Below the pieces are notes generated by a model that saw nothing but the letters and a program-made list of their open reading frames with translations, did no database searches and had not been told where the DNA came from. The position numbers and the translations under genes were made by a program. Below, piece by piece: positions 43,167 through 53,330 of a stretch of 64,000 nucleotides of DNA. Within the stretch, counting starts at the first letter, position 1. Every line of letters begins with the position of its first letter. The stretch is from Isoetes taiwanensis. Its lineage: Eukaryota; Streptophyta; Lycopodiopsida; Isoetales; Isoetaceae. The stretch is from NCBI GenBank assembly GCA_021234155.1, contig JAJEKV010000033.1, positions 10,984,163 through 11,048,162 on the forward strand, given 5' to 3'.

Positions 43167-43522
43167 CAGTGTTGTTTTCGTACGGGTACGGTACCTTTCA
43201 AGTACTTAGCATACCGTACCAGAGGTACGGTACGTACGGAATGAAAAATGAAATGTTTTTGCTTCAAATTTTTGGAGTTTTCAACACAAGTACGGTAAGT
43301 ATTTTAAAGGTACGGTACGTATTTTATAGGTATTTTATAGGTACTGTAAGTATTTTACAAGTATTTTATAGGTACGGTACGTATTTTATAGGTACGGTAA
43401 CAATACTTTTTAACGTACTGGTTTTTTTTTCGGTACGTTAAAAACTCAGAGGTACGTTACGAGGTATGATACGTAAAATACTTACAGTACCGTACAGGTA
43501 CGGTAAGTACGTAACAACACTG
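43167..43522. mobile_element. hAT-type MITE filled with GTAC repeats
   Basis: The element is 356 bp. It starts CAGTGTTGTTTTCGTAC and ends with the reverse complement, GTACGTAACAACACTG. The outer 10 bp (CAGTGTTGTT) are perfect inverted repeats, and similarity continues inward through the CGTAC/GGTACGGTACC-like part. The 8-bp sequence ACAGGAGT flanks both sides exactly (43159-43166, 43523-43530), the target-duplication length of hAT elements, and CAGTG ends are also hAT-like. The inside is dominated by GGTACGGTACGTATTTTATAG-like units, so most of it is self-complementary. It has no transposase and needs one supplied in trans. Confidence 0.92.
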
Positions 43523-43550
43523 ACAGGAGTCAACATAGAATGTGGTAAAT

Positions 43551-43657
43551 GCTCTCCACATTGACTTCGCTGTTCATATTTTGAAACAAGACCCAAGCTC
43601 TTCTGCTCTCCACATTCATTTTGCTGTTCATATTTTGAAACAAGACCCAAGCTTTTC
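43551..43657. repeat. Tandem duplication, 53-54 bp x 2
   Basis: Adjacent copies of GCTCTCCACATT, then GCTGTTCATATTTTGAAACA and AGACCCAAGCT lie just right of the MITE. A minus-strand open frame across it repeats the peptide SLGLVSKYEQ and is a by-product. Confidence 0.88.
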
Positions 43658-44434
43658 TTTTTTTTCTGGTATAATGTAGTTATCATTTTTCAAAACGATC
43701 CTTTAAGACGATGGAATTATCTTGTTTTGGATCCTTGATTCAAACTATCTCTAGTATGGCCCGTTTAGGACTGGGGACAAAATGAATCAAGCAACTGTCA
43801 TCTCATTATGAAAGCGCAAGTTATGACCTGATTATTCAGAAGTTGTTTGAATTTGTCATAAGTGGATATGCAAGAGGTTTCACGCCATAATGGGAAAAAC
43901 TAATGTCGAAGTTCTAGCAAGAAACCGCCTCAGGGCCATGCTAACTCAGTATGATTATGTAATTAGCATTATCGTGGTGTCCTTGCGTAAATGAACATGA
44001 AGAATTGGTATTGTCCCATGTCACAAGATCGGCAGAGTTGCATCTCATATTGAGTAGGCAAATATTTTTGTTGTGAAATGATCATGTTCAAGCTGCTTTG
44101 TCCTCCTGCAGTTTTTTTCTCGCGGAGGAGCTAGCAAAGGAACTTTAAACAAAGTGAGAGTAATGATGTTGCACACTATGCACATGCATAAATGATTATG
44201 CATTCTATACTTATTCAATCTCAAATATCTGAATATGCGTTGAAGCATTTATTTTTAGCATGGGAAGATGCAATTCCAAAAGATTTGGCTCAACAGTTGG
44301 AGCAATGTGGTGGAACTAATGTTAGAAATTCTATACTTCATTGAAACAAATTGTGCTACGTTCTGACATGTAATATAGTGGTAAGTCCCCCAAAGCATTT
44401 TTGTAAAAGTAGACAGCACGATTGAGGAGGTTTC

Positions 44435-45089
44435 TGATATGGTGGTGCTCGGGGGAGTGGTTGTCGGGAGCAAGAGTATGAGAAAGAAAGCCGTAAATGT
44501 TCATGTTAACCCTTGGACCCAAGTATCTTAGTGAATATATAATAAGTTAAGTTAGCAATTATCCTTAGCCAGACCATTGGGGGATATTTTTATCTAATAT
44601 AAGATAGGACAAGTTATAAACCATAAGCTAATCTAAGAACCTTAGAAAAGATAGTAAACTATTATTATAGTTAAGAGAGGTACGCATCTATTATATCTAT
44701 GGGCATAAAGGTGTACTTTTAATGTTAAAAAGGGACTTGGGCTAAATATAAGGACGTCATTCAAGTAAGGCCTATTAAGGGATACCTTTACCTTTTCAAA
44801 AAGGAAGTGAATGTTACAAGAGTAAGCGTATGTGAGGGCAAAGCTTGTTTCTATCCCAATTGAACATCTAAGCCAAATCCTAAGCCTAGCCTATTCCTCA
44901 AATTTATGTTTTTGCTACAAAGGATTTGTAGTGGCTAATTTGCGTTATTGCCTTTCTTTAGAAGTCTCTTGCTCAAGGACAATCCGGTTGGGTGGAGAGC
45001 TTACCCGGAAGGGTGGATTTGTGCTTACTTAACCTGTTTCTTAACGATTGTTTTTGCAGTAGATCTTTGGAGACTAGCTAATCGTATCA
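44435..45089 (+). repeat. 5' LTR of the 2.5-kb element
   Basis: TGATATGG to CGTATCA, 655 bp, followed after three bases by the tRNA-Met PBS. Short open frames inside it, repeated in LTR2, are LTR shadows and not genes. Confidence 0.93.
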
Positions 45090-46061
45090 AATTGGTATCA
45101 GAGCCAAGTTCCGATTTCTCTTGGAGCCTGTGTGTTTTTTATTTTGTTTATTTTGAGTGAATGAGTAAGAACTAATCTAATTGCTCTATTAGAAATATTT
45201 TGGTATTTGTTTGAGCAAAATTAAAAGCCTTGAAGAAGTAAGACTAGGTCTCGAGGAATGTAACTAGAATTGTAGATGGCGTAAGAGCATTAACTTGTTT
45301 TTTTTGCATGAATTCCCTCAAGTGTTCTGCTCCAAAAAGATTTAGGGTATTGACTGAATCTCGGCCAGAATCAAAGCTTGAAAGACGTGCTAGGAAACAA
45401 TGCTAGTTATGAACCAGTTAATGAAGAACTGAGAAAATCATAGGTCGCTTGGACCATGAAGTGATTGGTTAATATGAAATAATTGCAGAGCATAACTTAG
45501 GATAGAAGTTTAATGAATATGGAGATGGGTCGTGCCATGATCTCTCCCTAGGTTGTGATTGATTAGATCTTCATGAGTGTCCGCATTTCATTTGAAGCCA
45601 TTAATAAACCGTTCGAAGCCTTAGAATTTTCTATAATATTTCTGTGGGTATGTTGAAAGAAAAATCATTTGAGGATATGTTAGTAAAGCAACATACCATT
45701 TGGTCATTGAATTCTCTAGGTTATTAATGTGTAAGACATGAACCTATGCTAGGTGATACATGCAATTATTGGTATAATCCAAAGAACCATACCATTTGGT
45801 TGGGTTTGTAGGTTCTAATGTCATGATTGACTTTTTCGCAGGACATAGAAATTGTCATGCAGGGAATTATTTTGGGAGATATTCTTACCTTCTTATTGGC
45901 ACATGAGCAACCTAAGTTTTAGGCGTTTGTGGCTATAAGGTAAACAGATATTTGAATTACATTTGCCTTAGGAAAAACCAAGGTGGAAGTATAAGGTGTT
46001 CTTTGCTTCGTGTAGTGTATGGTAAGTCCTGAGACAACTAATATATTTGCAGCATAATAGT

Positions 46062-46248
46062 TGGACTTGGAAAATTTTTAGCCTAAAGGGCTGGACTTGA
46101 AAATTTTTAGCCTAAAGGGCTGGACTTGAAAATTTTTAGCCTAAAGGGCTGGACTTGGAAAATTTTTAGCCTAAAGGGTTGGACTTGGAAATTTTTAGCC
46201 TAAAGGGCTGGACTTGAAATTTTTTAGCCTAAAGGGCTGGACTTGACC
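46062..46248 (+). repeat. 29-bp tandem repeat, about 6 to 7 units, inside the LTR element
   Basis: Units read GGGCTGGACTTGAAAATTTTT then AGCCTAAA, with one- to two-base length changes in the T/A run. The array ends about 80 bp before the polypurine tract. Confidence 0.9.
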
Positions 46249-46344
46249 ATTTCTGATTATGCAGATTGCAACCATGGACTTGGTTGTGTTAATTTGCCAT
46301 ATAATTCTTGATCGAGGACGATCAATCCCAAGAAGGGGAGGAAT

Positions 46345-46975
46345 TGATATGGTGGTGCTCGGGGGAGTGGTTGTCGGGAGCAAGAGTATGAGAAAGAAAG
46401 CCGTAAATGTTCATGTTAACCCTTGGACCCAAGTATCTTAGTGAATATATAATAAGTTAAGTTAGCAATTATCCTTAGCTAGACCATTGGGGGATATTTT
46501 TATCTAATATAAGATAGGCTAAGAACCTTAGAAAAGATAGTAAACTATTATTATAGTTAAGAGAGGTACGCATCTATTATATCTATGGGCATAAAGGTGT
46601 ACTTTTAATGTTAAAAAGGGACTTGGGCTAAATATAAGGACGTCATTCAAGTAAGGCCTATTAAGGGATACCTTTACCTTTTCAAAAAGGAAGTGAATGT
46701 TACAAGAGTAAGCGTATGTGAGGGCAAAGCTTGTTTCTATCCCAATTGAACATCTAAGCCAAATCCTAAGCCTAGCCTATTCCTCAAATTTATGTTTTTG
46801 CTACAAAGGATTTGTAGTGGCTAATTTGCGTTATTGCCTTTCTTTGGAAGTCTCTTGCTCAAGGACAATCCGGTTGGGTGGAGAGCTTACCCGGAAGGGT
46901 GGATTTGTGCTTACTTAACATGTTTCTTGACGATTGTTTTTGCAGTAGATCTTTGGAGACTAGCTAATCGTATCA
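46345..46975 (+). repeat. 3' LTR of the 2.5-kb element
   Basis: The second copy, 631 bp, lacks 24 bp present in LTR1 and is otherwise almost identical. Confidence 0.93.
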
Positions 46976-47407
46976 GTTTCCACACACTTTAAGCATTCCA
47001 TCATGTCCTTGCAAAGAAAACCAGCAATGCAACCTGAGAATAGGATGGCAGGGCAGCCGACTGGAATTCTCTAGACTATCATCAGGACATGATACATTAT
47101 TTGGAAATTCAACTTTGTCCTCCACCAGCACTGCAATATGAAAATTGTATTGTATTGCACAAGAGAGCTATTTGAATTTCCCATGCTTCTGCCTATCATG
47201 AGGTCATAATGAAACGTTCTCAAATTTGTCACACAAGTTTATAAGTGGGAACTTGTGTGAACATTGCATGTTTCCGTTACCCACACATCCCGATGTAATT
47301 TTATATGCTTGAGTACACATCCGACCGCAAATTTCCAATGCAGGTGGTGAGCTAGGATCATGATTACTTTTTCTATCTCAAGTGCTTATGGGCATTACTC
47401 AACCTTT

Positions 47408-47658
47408 GGCAAGTCCGTAGCATCTCCCGACATACCGGGAACAAAGATTTCAAAGAATGAGAAGCCGGTATTTGTACCTAGGTTGAATAACTTTTTACTA
47501 ATGCACATGCTTGTTGCTAAACATGTACTGCAATGGCAAGTCCGTAGCATCTCCGACATACTGGGAACAAAGATTTCAGCAATGAGAAGCCAGTATTTGT
47601 ACCTAGGTTGAATAACTTTTTACTAATGCACATGCTTGTTGCTAAACATGTACTGCAG
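47408..47658. repeat. Tandem duplication, about 127 bp x 2
   Basis: Both copies start GGCAAGTCCGTAGCATCTC and end GCTAAACATGTACTGCA. They differ by a few substitutions and 1- to 3-bp indels. Non-coding. Confidence 0.9.
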
Positions 47659-47659
47659 T

Positions 47660-50064
47660 TTTAATTCGTAAAAACAAGGTCCAAATTCTTTAGAGAGTCC
47701 TTTGCTCCCCGGAAGGTAGGAAATTCTATGAAGTTCCAAAATTTTGAGAAATAGGTTTTATGTGTTCCTACGATCAGACTCAGTTCTTTTGAGAAAAGAG
47801 GTTTTATGTTCGTATGCAACCAGACCCAATGGAGTAAAAGACAGATTTTTTTGGCAACCTAACTCAAGAGGAGTTACCATTAGCATAAGAACTTCTTGGA
47901 TAATAGAATTAACGAGCTAATTAGAGCAAGTCCTCAAATGGATACATTTTCATTCAGGAATGCATCTCAAGATTTTGCAGAATCATTGCTACAATCCAAG
48001 TGCTCATGGGAAACTGAAGTGAGGTGCAATTCATATTACAACAGAAGGCTTTTGATATATGGTTCTCATGCCACAGGGATAATGGCATAAGACATCGTAA
48101 TCAAGAAGCAATGAAAAGATACAAGAGGAGGATATAAAAGTTTTCTCGTCCATGATATTTGTCTTCCCCTACAAGCAAGAAAGATGATTGGAGACGAAGG
48201 GTTTGACTGACACAAACATTGCAATAACTATTTCTACATGCATTAGCCTACCTTTTTTGTATCACTAGAATTAACTTAGCATCCTGTTATACAAAGTTGT
48301 TGTATATTTAAGAGCCAAGAGCTTATATATCAGTTACCACACTAACAAGGTGGTGACCCACTCTCTTAGGACTATTTTTGGGTTTCCCGAAGGGCAATCC
48401 CTAGGGATGGAAGTGAGAAACCAAGAATATTTGCAGAATATTGTAAATATATGGTGACGATTTGTAGAGATGCTTAGCATATGCCACAATATGCTGAATG
48501 GGTGTTTAGAGATAAGAGCAAAAAAAAGATGCCGTTTCTGCAGTTCTTTAAAGATCGAGTCGCGGAATATATCCTATAAACTAAAAGATTGCATGGAATT
48601 AGCCGAGCGGATCCATTCTGGCTGCCGCAGGTATGAAGAAATCCTCATTCCCATTTGCCATGGCAAAGCAGCAGATGTACCACGGATATATATACCCGTG
48701 GTTTTGAATAAGGTACTCGGTAGTTGGAGGGTCGATTTGAGATAAAATTCTGGGTCTGGGCTTAACAATCTTTGTTTTGGATTAAGTCATTGAGAAAGAC
48801 GTGCAGGGTGCAGGTTAATCCTGCGTTTACAAGTCTATGAATCAGACTGTGAATTTTTAGGCTGAGTTTTCACACGACTGTCTTACTTTTAGAAGTATTT
48901 AGAAGTCTCCAACAGGAGGATGCCACTTAAACAGAAGAGGACGAAGTTTTCACACTAAATAAGACATGTCATATTTAGGTTCGGATAGTTTCGGAAGTGA
49001 AACGGAGTCTTATTTTATACCGGGGGACTTCCCCTGCCATAAAATAAGACACCACTTATTGACCAATCATATTCAAAATAATAGGTGGTCTTAACTAGTC
49101 TTTGTTAGTGTCATTTGTATAAGGTACATGTAGTGTGAAAACAACTTATATTTGCGTGACTTATTTCTTGCTTTGGAGTCACAAATGATGTCTTATATGA
49201 AATGGGACAGCCACATTTTAAGATATCGTGTGACCGTTGTCTCCAAACATTGTCTTCTTGATGCAGGCCAGAGATGTGTTCCATCTAAATCCTTATGTGT
49301 TTGTTCATGTTTTAGATTTTTAATTTTTGTTAGGTTATATTCCACGACAAACCTTAATCTCTTTCTTCCATTTCATTCTTCTTTGTTTGTGAATGTTGTA
49401 CATTTTAGCCTGCTGCATGCATCCCACATTGTTAGAAACAACCATTGGAAGCAAAAGAAAAAAAAAAAGATTCTGCCCACATAAATTATCAGAAGATTTG
49501 GAGAGTTTAAGCTCAAGTGGACTTATCATATGCATAAATCCTTTTTTGTTTTGGTTGCCAACATATTGTGTGTGTTTCTGATTCTTAGTATGAGGTTGCT
49601 ATCAGGACTATTCCATAATGGGAACAGCAGCTTGTATTGATGATCTAACTAAAGCCTGAGCATATCACGGGAGTGCCAAGCTTGATTGTACCACCTGCAC
49701 ATACCAAGGTTCCTATCTGAAATTTCTGTGAAAGAGGATGGTCTCAGTTATGAGTCAAATTGGAACTGGCATCTTCTTGGATAATTCAGTCGGAGCGAGT
49801 AGCAATGAGTAATCCATGATATACTTTTTGATATGCATTTTTAAGATCTGCATTCTGATTCTTTTTTACTGCAGATACATAAAGGAGACTTTCCAATTCA
49901 ACTGAGGATAGATGGAATGAATGTTCGCATTATCATGGGTCCTGAGAACAATACTGGAGACAAGCTTGTGCACGTGGGATAAAATTCCAAAAACAATTGT
50001 TCCCCTATACATTCCAGAAAACACAAGAACTTTATGCTTAGCTGTGATATTGCATCCGGCAGTG
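47660..50064. other. Unassigned stretch upstream of PDRG1
   Basis: Open frames at 47896-48090 and 48470-48745 have no recognised domain. A motif around 48335-48375 (TACCACACTAACAAGGTGGTGACCC, CTTAGGACTATTTTTGGG) recurs in diverged form at 55697-55750 and marks a dispersed repeat. The last 200 bp, ending at the ATG at 50065, probably include a 5' UTR exon, since an AG precedes 49876. No promoter element was pinned down. Confidence 0.35.
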
Positions 50065-50918
50065 ATGGCAACCACGGAGGGGGTGAAGGAGCTTCAAGAC
50101 ACACTATTGGAGGTAGAGCAGATTGCTGAAGAGCTATTGCTTGCCCGCAGTCAAGTGAGTACCGTATTATTTTTGTTGTTTGCAACTGAATCATGCTCAG
50201 ATTACTAGTAGGAAAGATCTATATGCAGTAATGGTACAACTTAGTTTTTGGTTGGTGCATCATGCCTTTAAATAAGGAGTAATGTACAACTTAGTTTTTG
50301 GTTAGTGCACATGCCTTTAAATAGTACATGACAGGTAAATGCTTGCTTCTAAATAAAGTTTAAGCTCAAGGACAAGTATTTTGGCTCCTAGTTTCTTGCT
50401 TATGGTAATTTCAAATTTAGTCCCAGCCTTCAAGTGAACTTATTATTGCTAGTTCAACAGCTGGTACATGCAGATAGGCTCAGAAATGGAAACAGAGAAG
50501 CCCTCACTGCATTGCGCAAGATAGCTCGAACAACGAAAAGCAGTGTTCTTGTTGATGATGAGGCAAAGGAACGCTGCCTAACTTGTGGGGACATTGATAA
50601 AGCAACTTCATTAGAGATGCTTTTGCCTGGGGCTGACCTTTTTGTCAAACTTCCATTCCATCAAGTACATCTTAACTTAGAAGCTGGTATGGCATTACCA
50701 TTGCGCTTCTCTAGCGCTCTGAGAATTTAAATTGTATAGACCTTACACATGTCTTGGCTATTCTTACAGAACAAGCAGAGTTGGAGCGAAGCGTGAATCA
50801 CTTACAGAGCACCACAAAAGAGAAGGCACTGCAATTATCCGAGAAGGGTGCTATTTGTGATAGAATGGCTCCAGGTATAGTAAAGAGCCTGGTCACACTT
50901 AAAGATAAGAAGGCATGA
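50065..50918 (+). CDS. PDRG1: PDRG1-like prefoldin-related subunit (p53 and DNA damage-regulated protein 1 homologue)
   Basis: There are three exons: 50065-50154 (30 codons from ATG), 50461-50686 and 50770-50918 (TGA). All have GT/AG borders and matching phases, giving 154 residues, the usual length of plant homologues. Exon 1 is a coiled-coil helix (EVEQIAEELLLARSQ). Exon 2 has the strongly conserved DRLRNGNREALTALRKIART, followed by a CLTCG and the hydrophobic LLPGADLFVKLPF region. Exon 3 is the second helix (AELERSVNHLQ and KEKALQLSEKG) and ends in KSLVTLKDKKA. This is the prefoldin-like two-helix fold. In animals PDRG1 is part of the R2TP/prefoldin-like co-chaperone complex assembling RNA polymerases and PIKK kinases; the plant role is inferred. 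The N-terminus is uncertain in that upstream in-frame codons also exist, but the ATG at 50065 fits family length. No lesion was seen. Intron 1 contains a 51-bp tandem duplication. Confidence 0.88.
50229..50325. repeat. Tandem duplication, about 51 bp x 2, in PDRG1 intron 1
   Basis: Two adjacent copies of TAATGGTACAACTTAG..., sharing TTTTTGGTTGGTGCA or TTTTTGGTTAGTGCA and CATGCCTTTAAATA. It lies within the intron and leaves the splice sites untouched. Confidence 0.85.
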
Positions 50919-52412
50919 CGCTGCTTCATAGTCCAAGTGGAAGGTGTCTTCCTACAAGTAGCCCATCGTATATTTGAGAAAGCACATGAACTGTTGGAAT
51001 TTTCACTTAGCATGCAGTTTTGCTTCTCACAAACTTTAGAGATAAGATGAAATCAAGAGTTTCCCACATGGAAAGGAACTTTTTGTGCTCTTATAATGAT
51101 GTCATTTGTATACTGCAACCATGGAAGCAAGCCTATGTCTGCATGCTGTCATTGTGAGTAATAGAGTCTTCTTGGGATCCTTTGGGAGGAGGTGGGATGA
51201 AAACTTGTAGTGCTCCTGTTTAAATGATATGTCCTTGGAATTGGCACACTTTAGGGAAAATCTTCAAAATACCATTATATTTTTGCTGAATATCATGAAA
51301 TGTTCGAGTTTCCTTAAACTTTTAGAAAAAAATTCAAATACCTTTAGATTTTGCTGAATCTCACTAAATGCTTGAGTCTTTCTAAATTCTAAAATGCTCA
51401 AGTTTTTTCTTTTTCCTTTTTTTAATTTAAGGTTATGCTCCATCTCTCCTAAGCTTGGGAGTATTTTGAAAATTGAGATTACATGGTGTACAGCATAGGA
51501 CTTGCACAAATTATACCATGATGTGGCCTTGAGGTGTCTACATTCTAACTACATGTGGATGTCATGGATTAAGTCGTTTCCAAGGAATTAATACAGAGGA
51601 TCATCTTCTTAAAATTATAGATGCAAAATGTGATAGCTTTTGTCTAAAATGCTGGTGGATATTTAATATACAAGAATGTTTCCTGAAGTACTTGGGGCAA
51701 TGGTATGACTATGGCCTTAAGAGGAGTGCACAAGGAAGACTGGTTGTGGACTTGGGGGTAGGCACAAAATGTACCATAGAGTATAGCGAACAAACATATT
51801 GACCATAGTTACGTATCCAAAAATACAAAGGTAAAGTTGGCAGCTTGCCTTTAAACCTTACCTTATGTTTTCCAAAATGCTGAAACCTAATACAGGGGAT
51901 GAGGTTTTCCAAAAAAAAAAGCCCTAATCTGCAGTGGATTGCTTGGATTTGTGGGTCCTGGCTCTGTTTTTGCAGTGCATTATCATGGTGGATTCAGGTT
52001 TTACCTTAACTCTCAGATGGATGTCCAAGCTCAGTTGTGGCGATGCTAAGCTTGGAAGGCAAACGATACAATGCATCAAAGCAGTTATCATCTGGTTGAA
52101 GCAAACGAGTTATCATCTGGTTGAAGCAAATGACAGTATTAAAGATTTAGTCTGTAACAAACATATAACAAGATGTTGCTCCATGATTCAGGTGAATCAC
52201 GAATTAAAATGGGGCCAAAATTGAAATGGTGGCACTATTGGTTTCGATCCAAATGCAACCAAGTTTTTATACAATGCATTCATAGTTTGCTTTCTAGACT
52301 CACTAGTTTAAGAAGAAGTCTAGTAAGTGTTTGTAATCTGAAGGGCACATTCTACTTAAGCTTATACACCAGATTAAATAAAAGCTGAAGCTATGCAGTT
52401 GTAATTTTCCAA
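50919..52412. other. PDRG1 3' flank and unassigned sequence
   Basis: The first few hundred bases probably hold the PDRG1 3' UTR. Near 51270-51410 a motif (TGCTGAATATCATGAAATG, TGAGTCTTTCTAAA) is loosely repeated. A short direct repeat (AGTTATCATCTGGTTGAAGC) occurs twice at about 52082-52125. No gene is recognised. Confidence 0.4.
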
Positions 52413-53330
52413 TAGGATAAAGATAAAGATAAGTTTTTATCGTCCACGAGAACCCTATCGGGTTATGGGACCCAAACAAAGAAAAGAGGGCGTGAGCCCC
52501 CTACAGAACAAAAAGGCATAAGCCTAAACAAAGCACAACATGGAGACAAAGCCCCGTAACAAAACATGAAAGAGATAACAAAAGAACTAACTAATAAGGC
52601 ACTATCATGCATCCCGACCAAGGGTTCTCGTGCCAATGGTCGCTAATGATAGCCGTGCCCCCTCCTCAGTATTAATCCCCACCATTTGCTCGCATCCGGA
52701 GCCTCTCTGGACTTTGCACAACTCCCCCGTCGCCTAGTTAATCAGACAGAGAGAGATCCTCCCCGAACGTAGAATCTAGTACTCTTCAAATGACCGCCAT
52801 CTTTGGAGCACATATAATCATCACCCCGAAGGTGCCGAAGTGCACGACTATATGACGAGGTCAGGTTCTGGTCTCTCGGCCCCAACTCGCCGGGCATGGG
52901 CAATAATCTAGGGCTGCTGAATATGCATGATATCGCTGAAAAACTTTTGCGGCTGCTCCGCATCCGAAAGGTGAATCTGTTTGTGTAGCCCCGCTATGCG
53001 CAAATTGAGGCCTCTATCTTGCTCTGATCATCTATCTGATGGGATCTGCTCCCCATGCTTGTGAGAAGTCAAGCGTCAGTGTTCCGAACCTCGAGTTACC
53101 TGTACCTCGGCCATTATAGTGTCCTTGCATGAGGCCGGAGCCGCCTCCCGCTTCCGCATCTCGCAGCTCATGTTCGCCCCTAGATCGCCTCTCGCGGCAT
53201 TCGCCCTGTCTAGTTGTAGATCGGTCAGATACTCGCTATCTCTCGCTTGACCGCCCGGGAAAGGGTGGTGGCTCTATAGGGCTATTCGGCAGGGTCTTGG
53301 AAGAAAGCGTAATCAGTATCTGAAGGAACA
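52413..53330 (-). mobile_element. 5'-truncated LINE, 3' end with TTATCT tail
   Basis: On the minus strand a GC-richer block ends in GGGGGCTCACGCCCTC, TTTGTTTGGGTCCCATAACC, CGATAGGGTTCTCGTGGACG and a (TTATCT)n tail (52413-52434). The same 3' end in shorter form occurs at 29868-29946. A shared 3' end plus simple-repeat tail and variable 5' end indicates a non-LTR retrotransposon. The stretch has several short open frames (for example 52963-52742) without a recognised endonuclease, reverse transcriptase or zinc knuckle, so mainly the 3' UTR or a decayed ORF end remains. The 5' limit near 53330 is set only by the change to AT-rich sequence. No target duplication was identified. Confidence 0.55.

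Larger units (their letters stand above)
44435..46975 (+). mobile_element. Non-autonomous LTR retrotransposon, 2.5 kb, with target-site duplication
   Basis: LTR1 44435-45089 (655 bp) and LTR2 46345-46975 (631 bp) both run from TGATATGG to CGTATCA. They differ by a 24-bp deletion in LTR2 (near 46515) and only a handful of substitutions, so insertion is recent. The PBS TGGTATCAGAGCC lies at 45093-45105. A polypurine tract, AAGAAGGGGAGGA, lies at 46330-46342, just before LTR2. GTTTC flanks both ends (44430-44434, 46976-46980) as an exact 5-bp target duplication. The internal 1.26 kb has no intact open frame and no recognisable gag or pol, so the copy is non-autonomous; it resembles a small LARD or large TRIM in layout. 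A 29-bp tandem array sits immediately upstream of the polypurine tract. Confidence 0.95.

Noticed and set aside
44832-45160. Open frames inside the LTR, repeated at 46718-46918
   Set aside because: They are identical copies within the two LTRs, short, and without a domain; they are LTR shadows.
48590-48640. tRNA-like TTAGCCGAGCGGATCC sequence
   Set aside because: It resembles an A box but no B box or cloverleaf follows at suitable distance.
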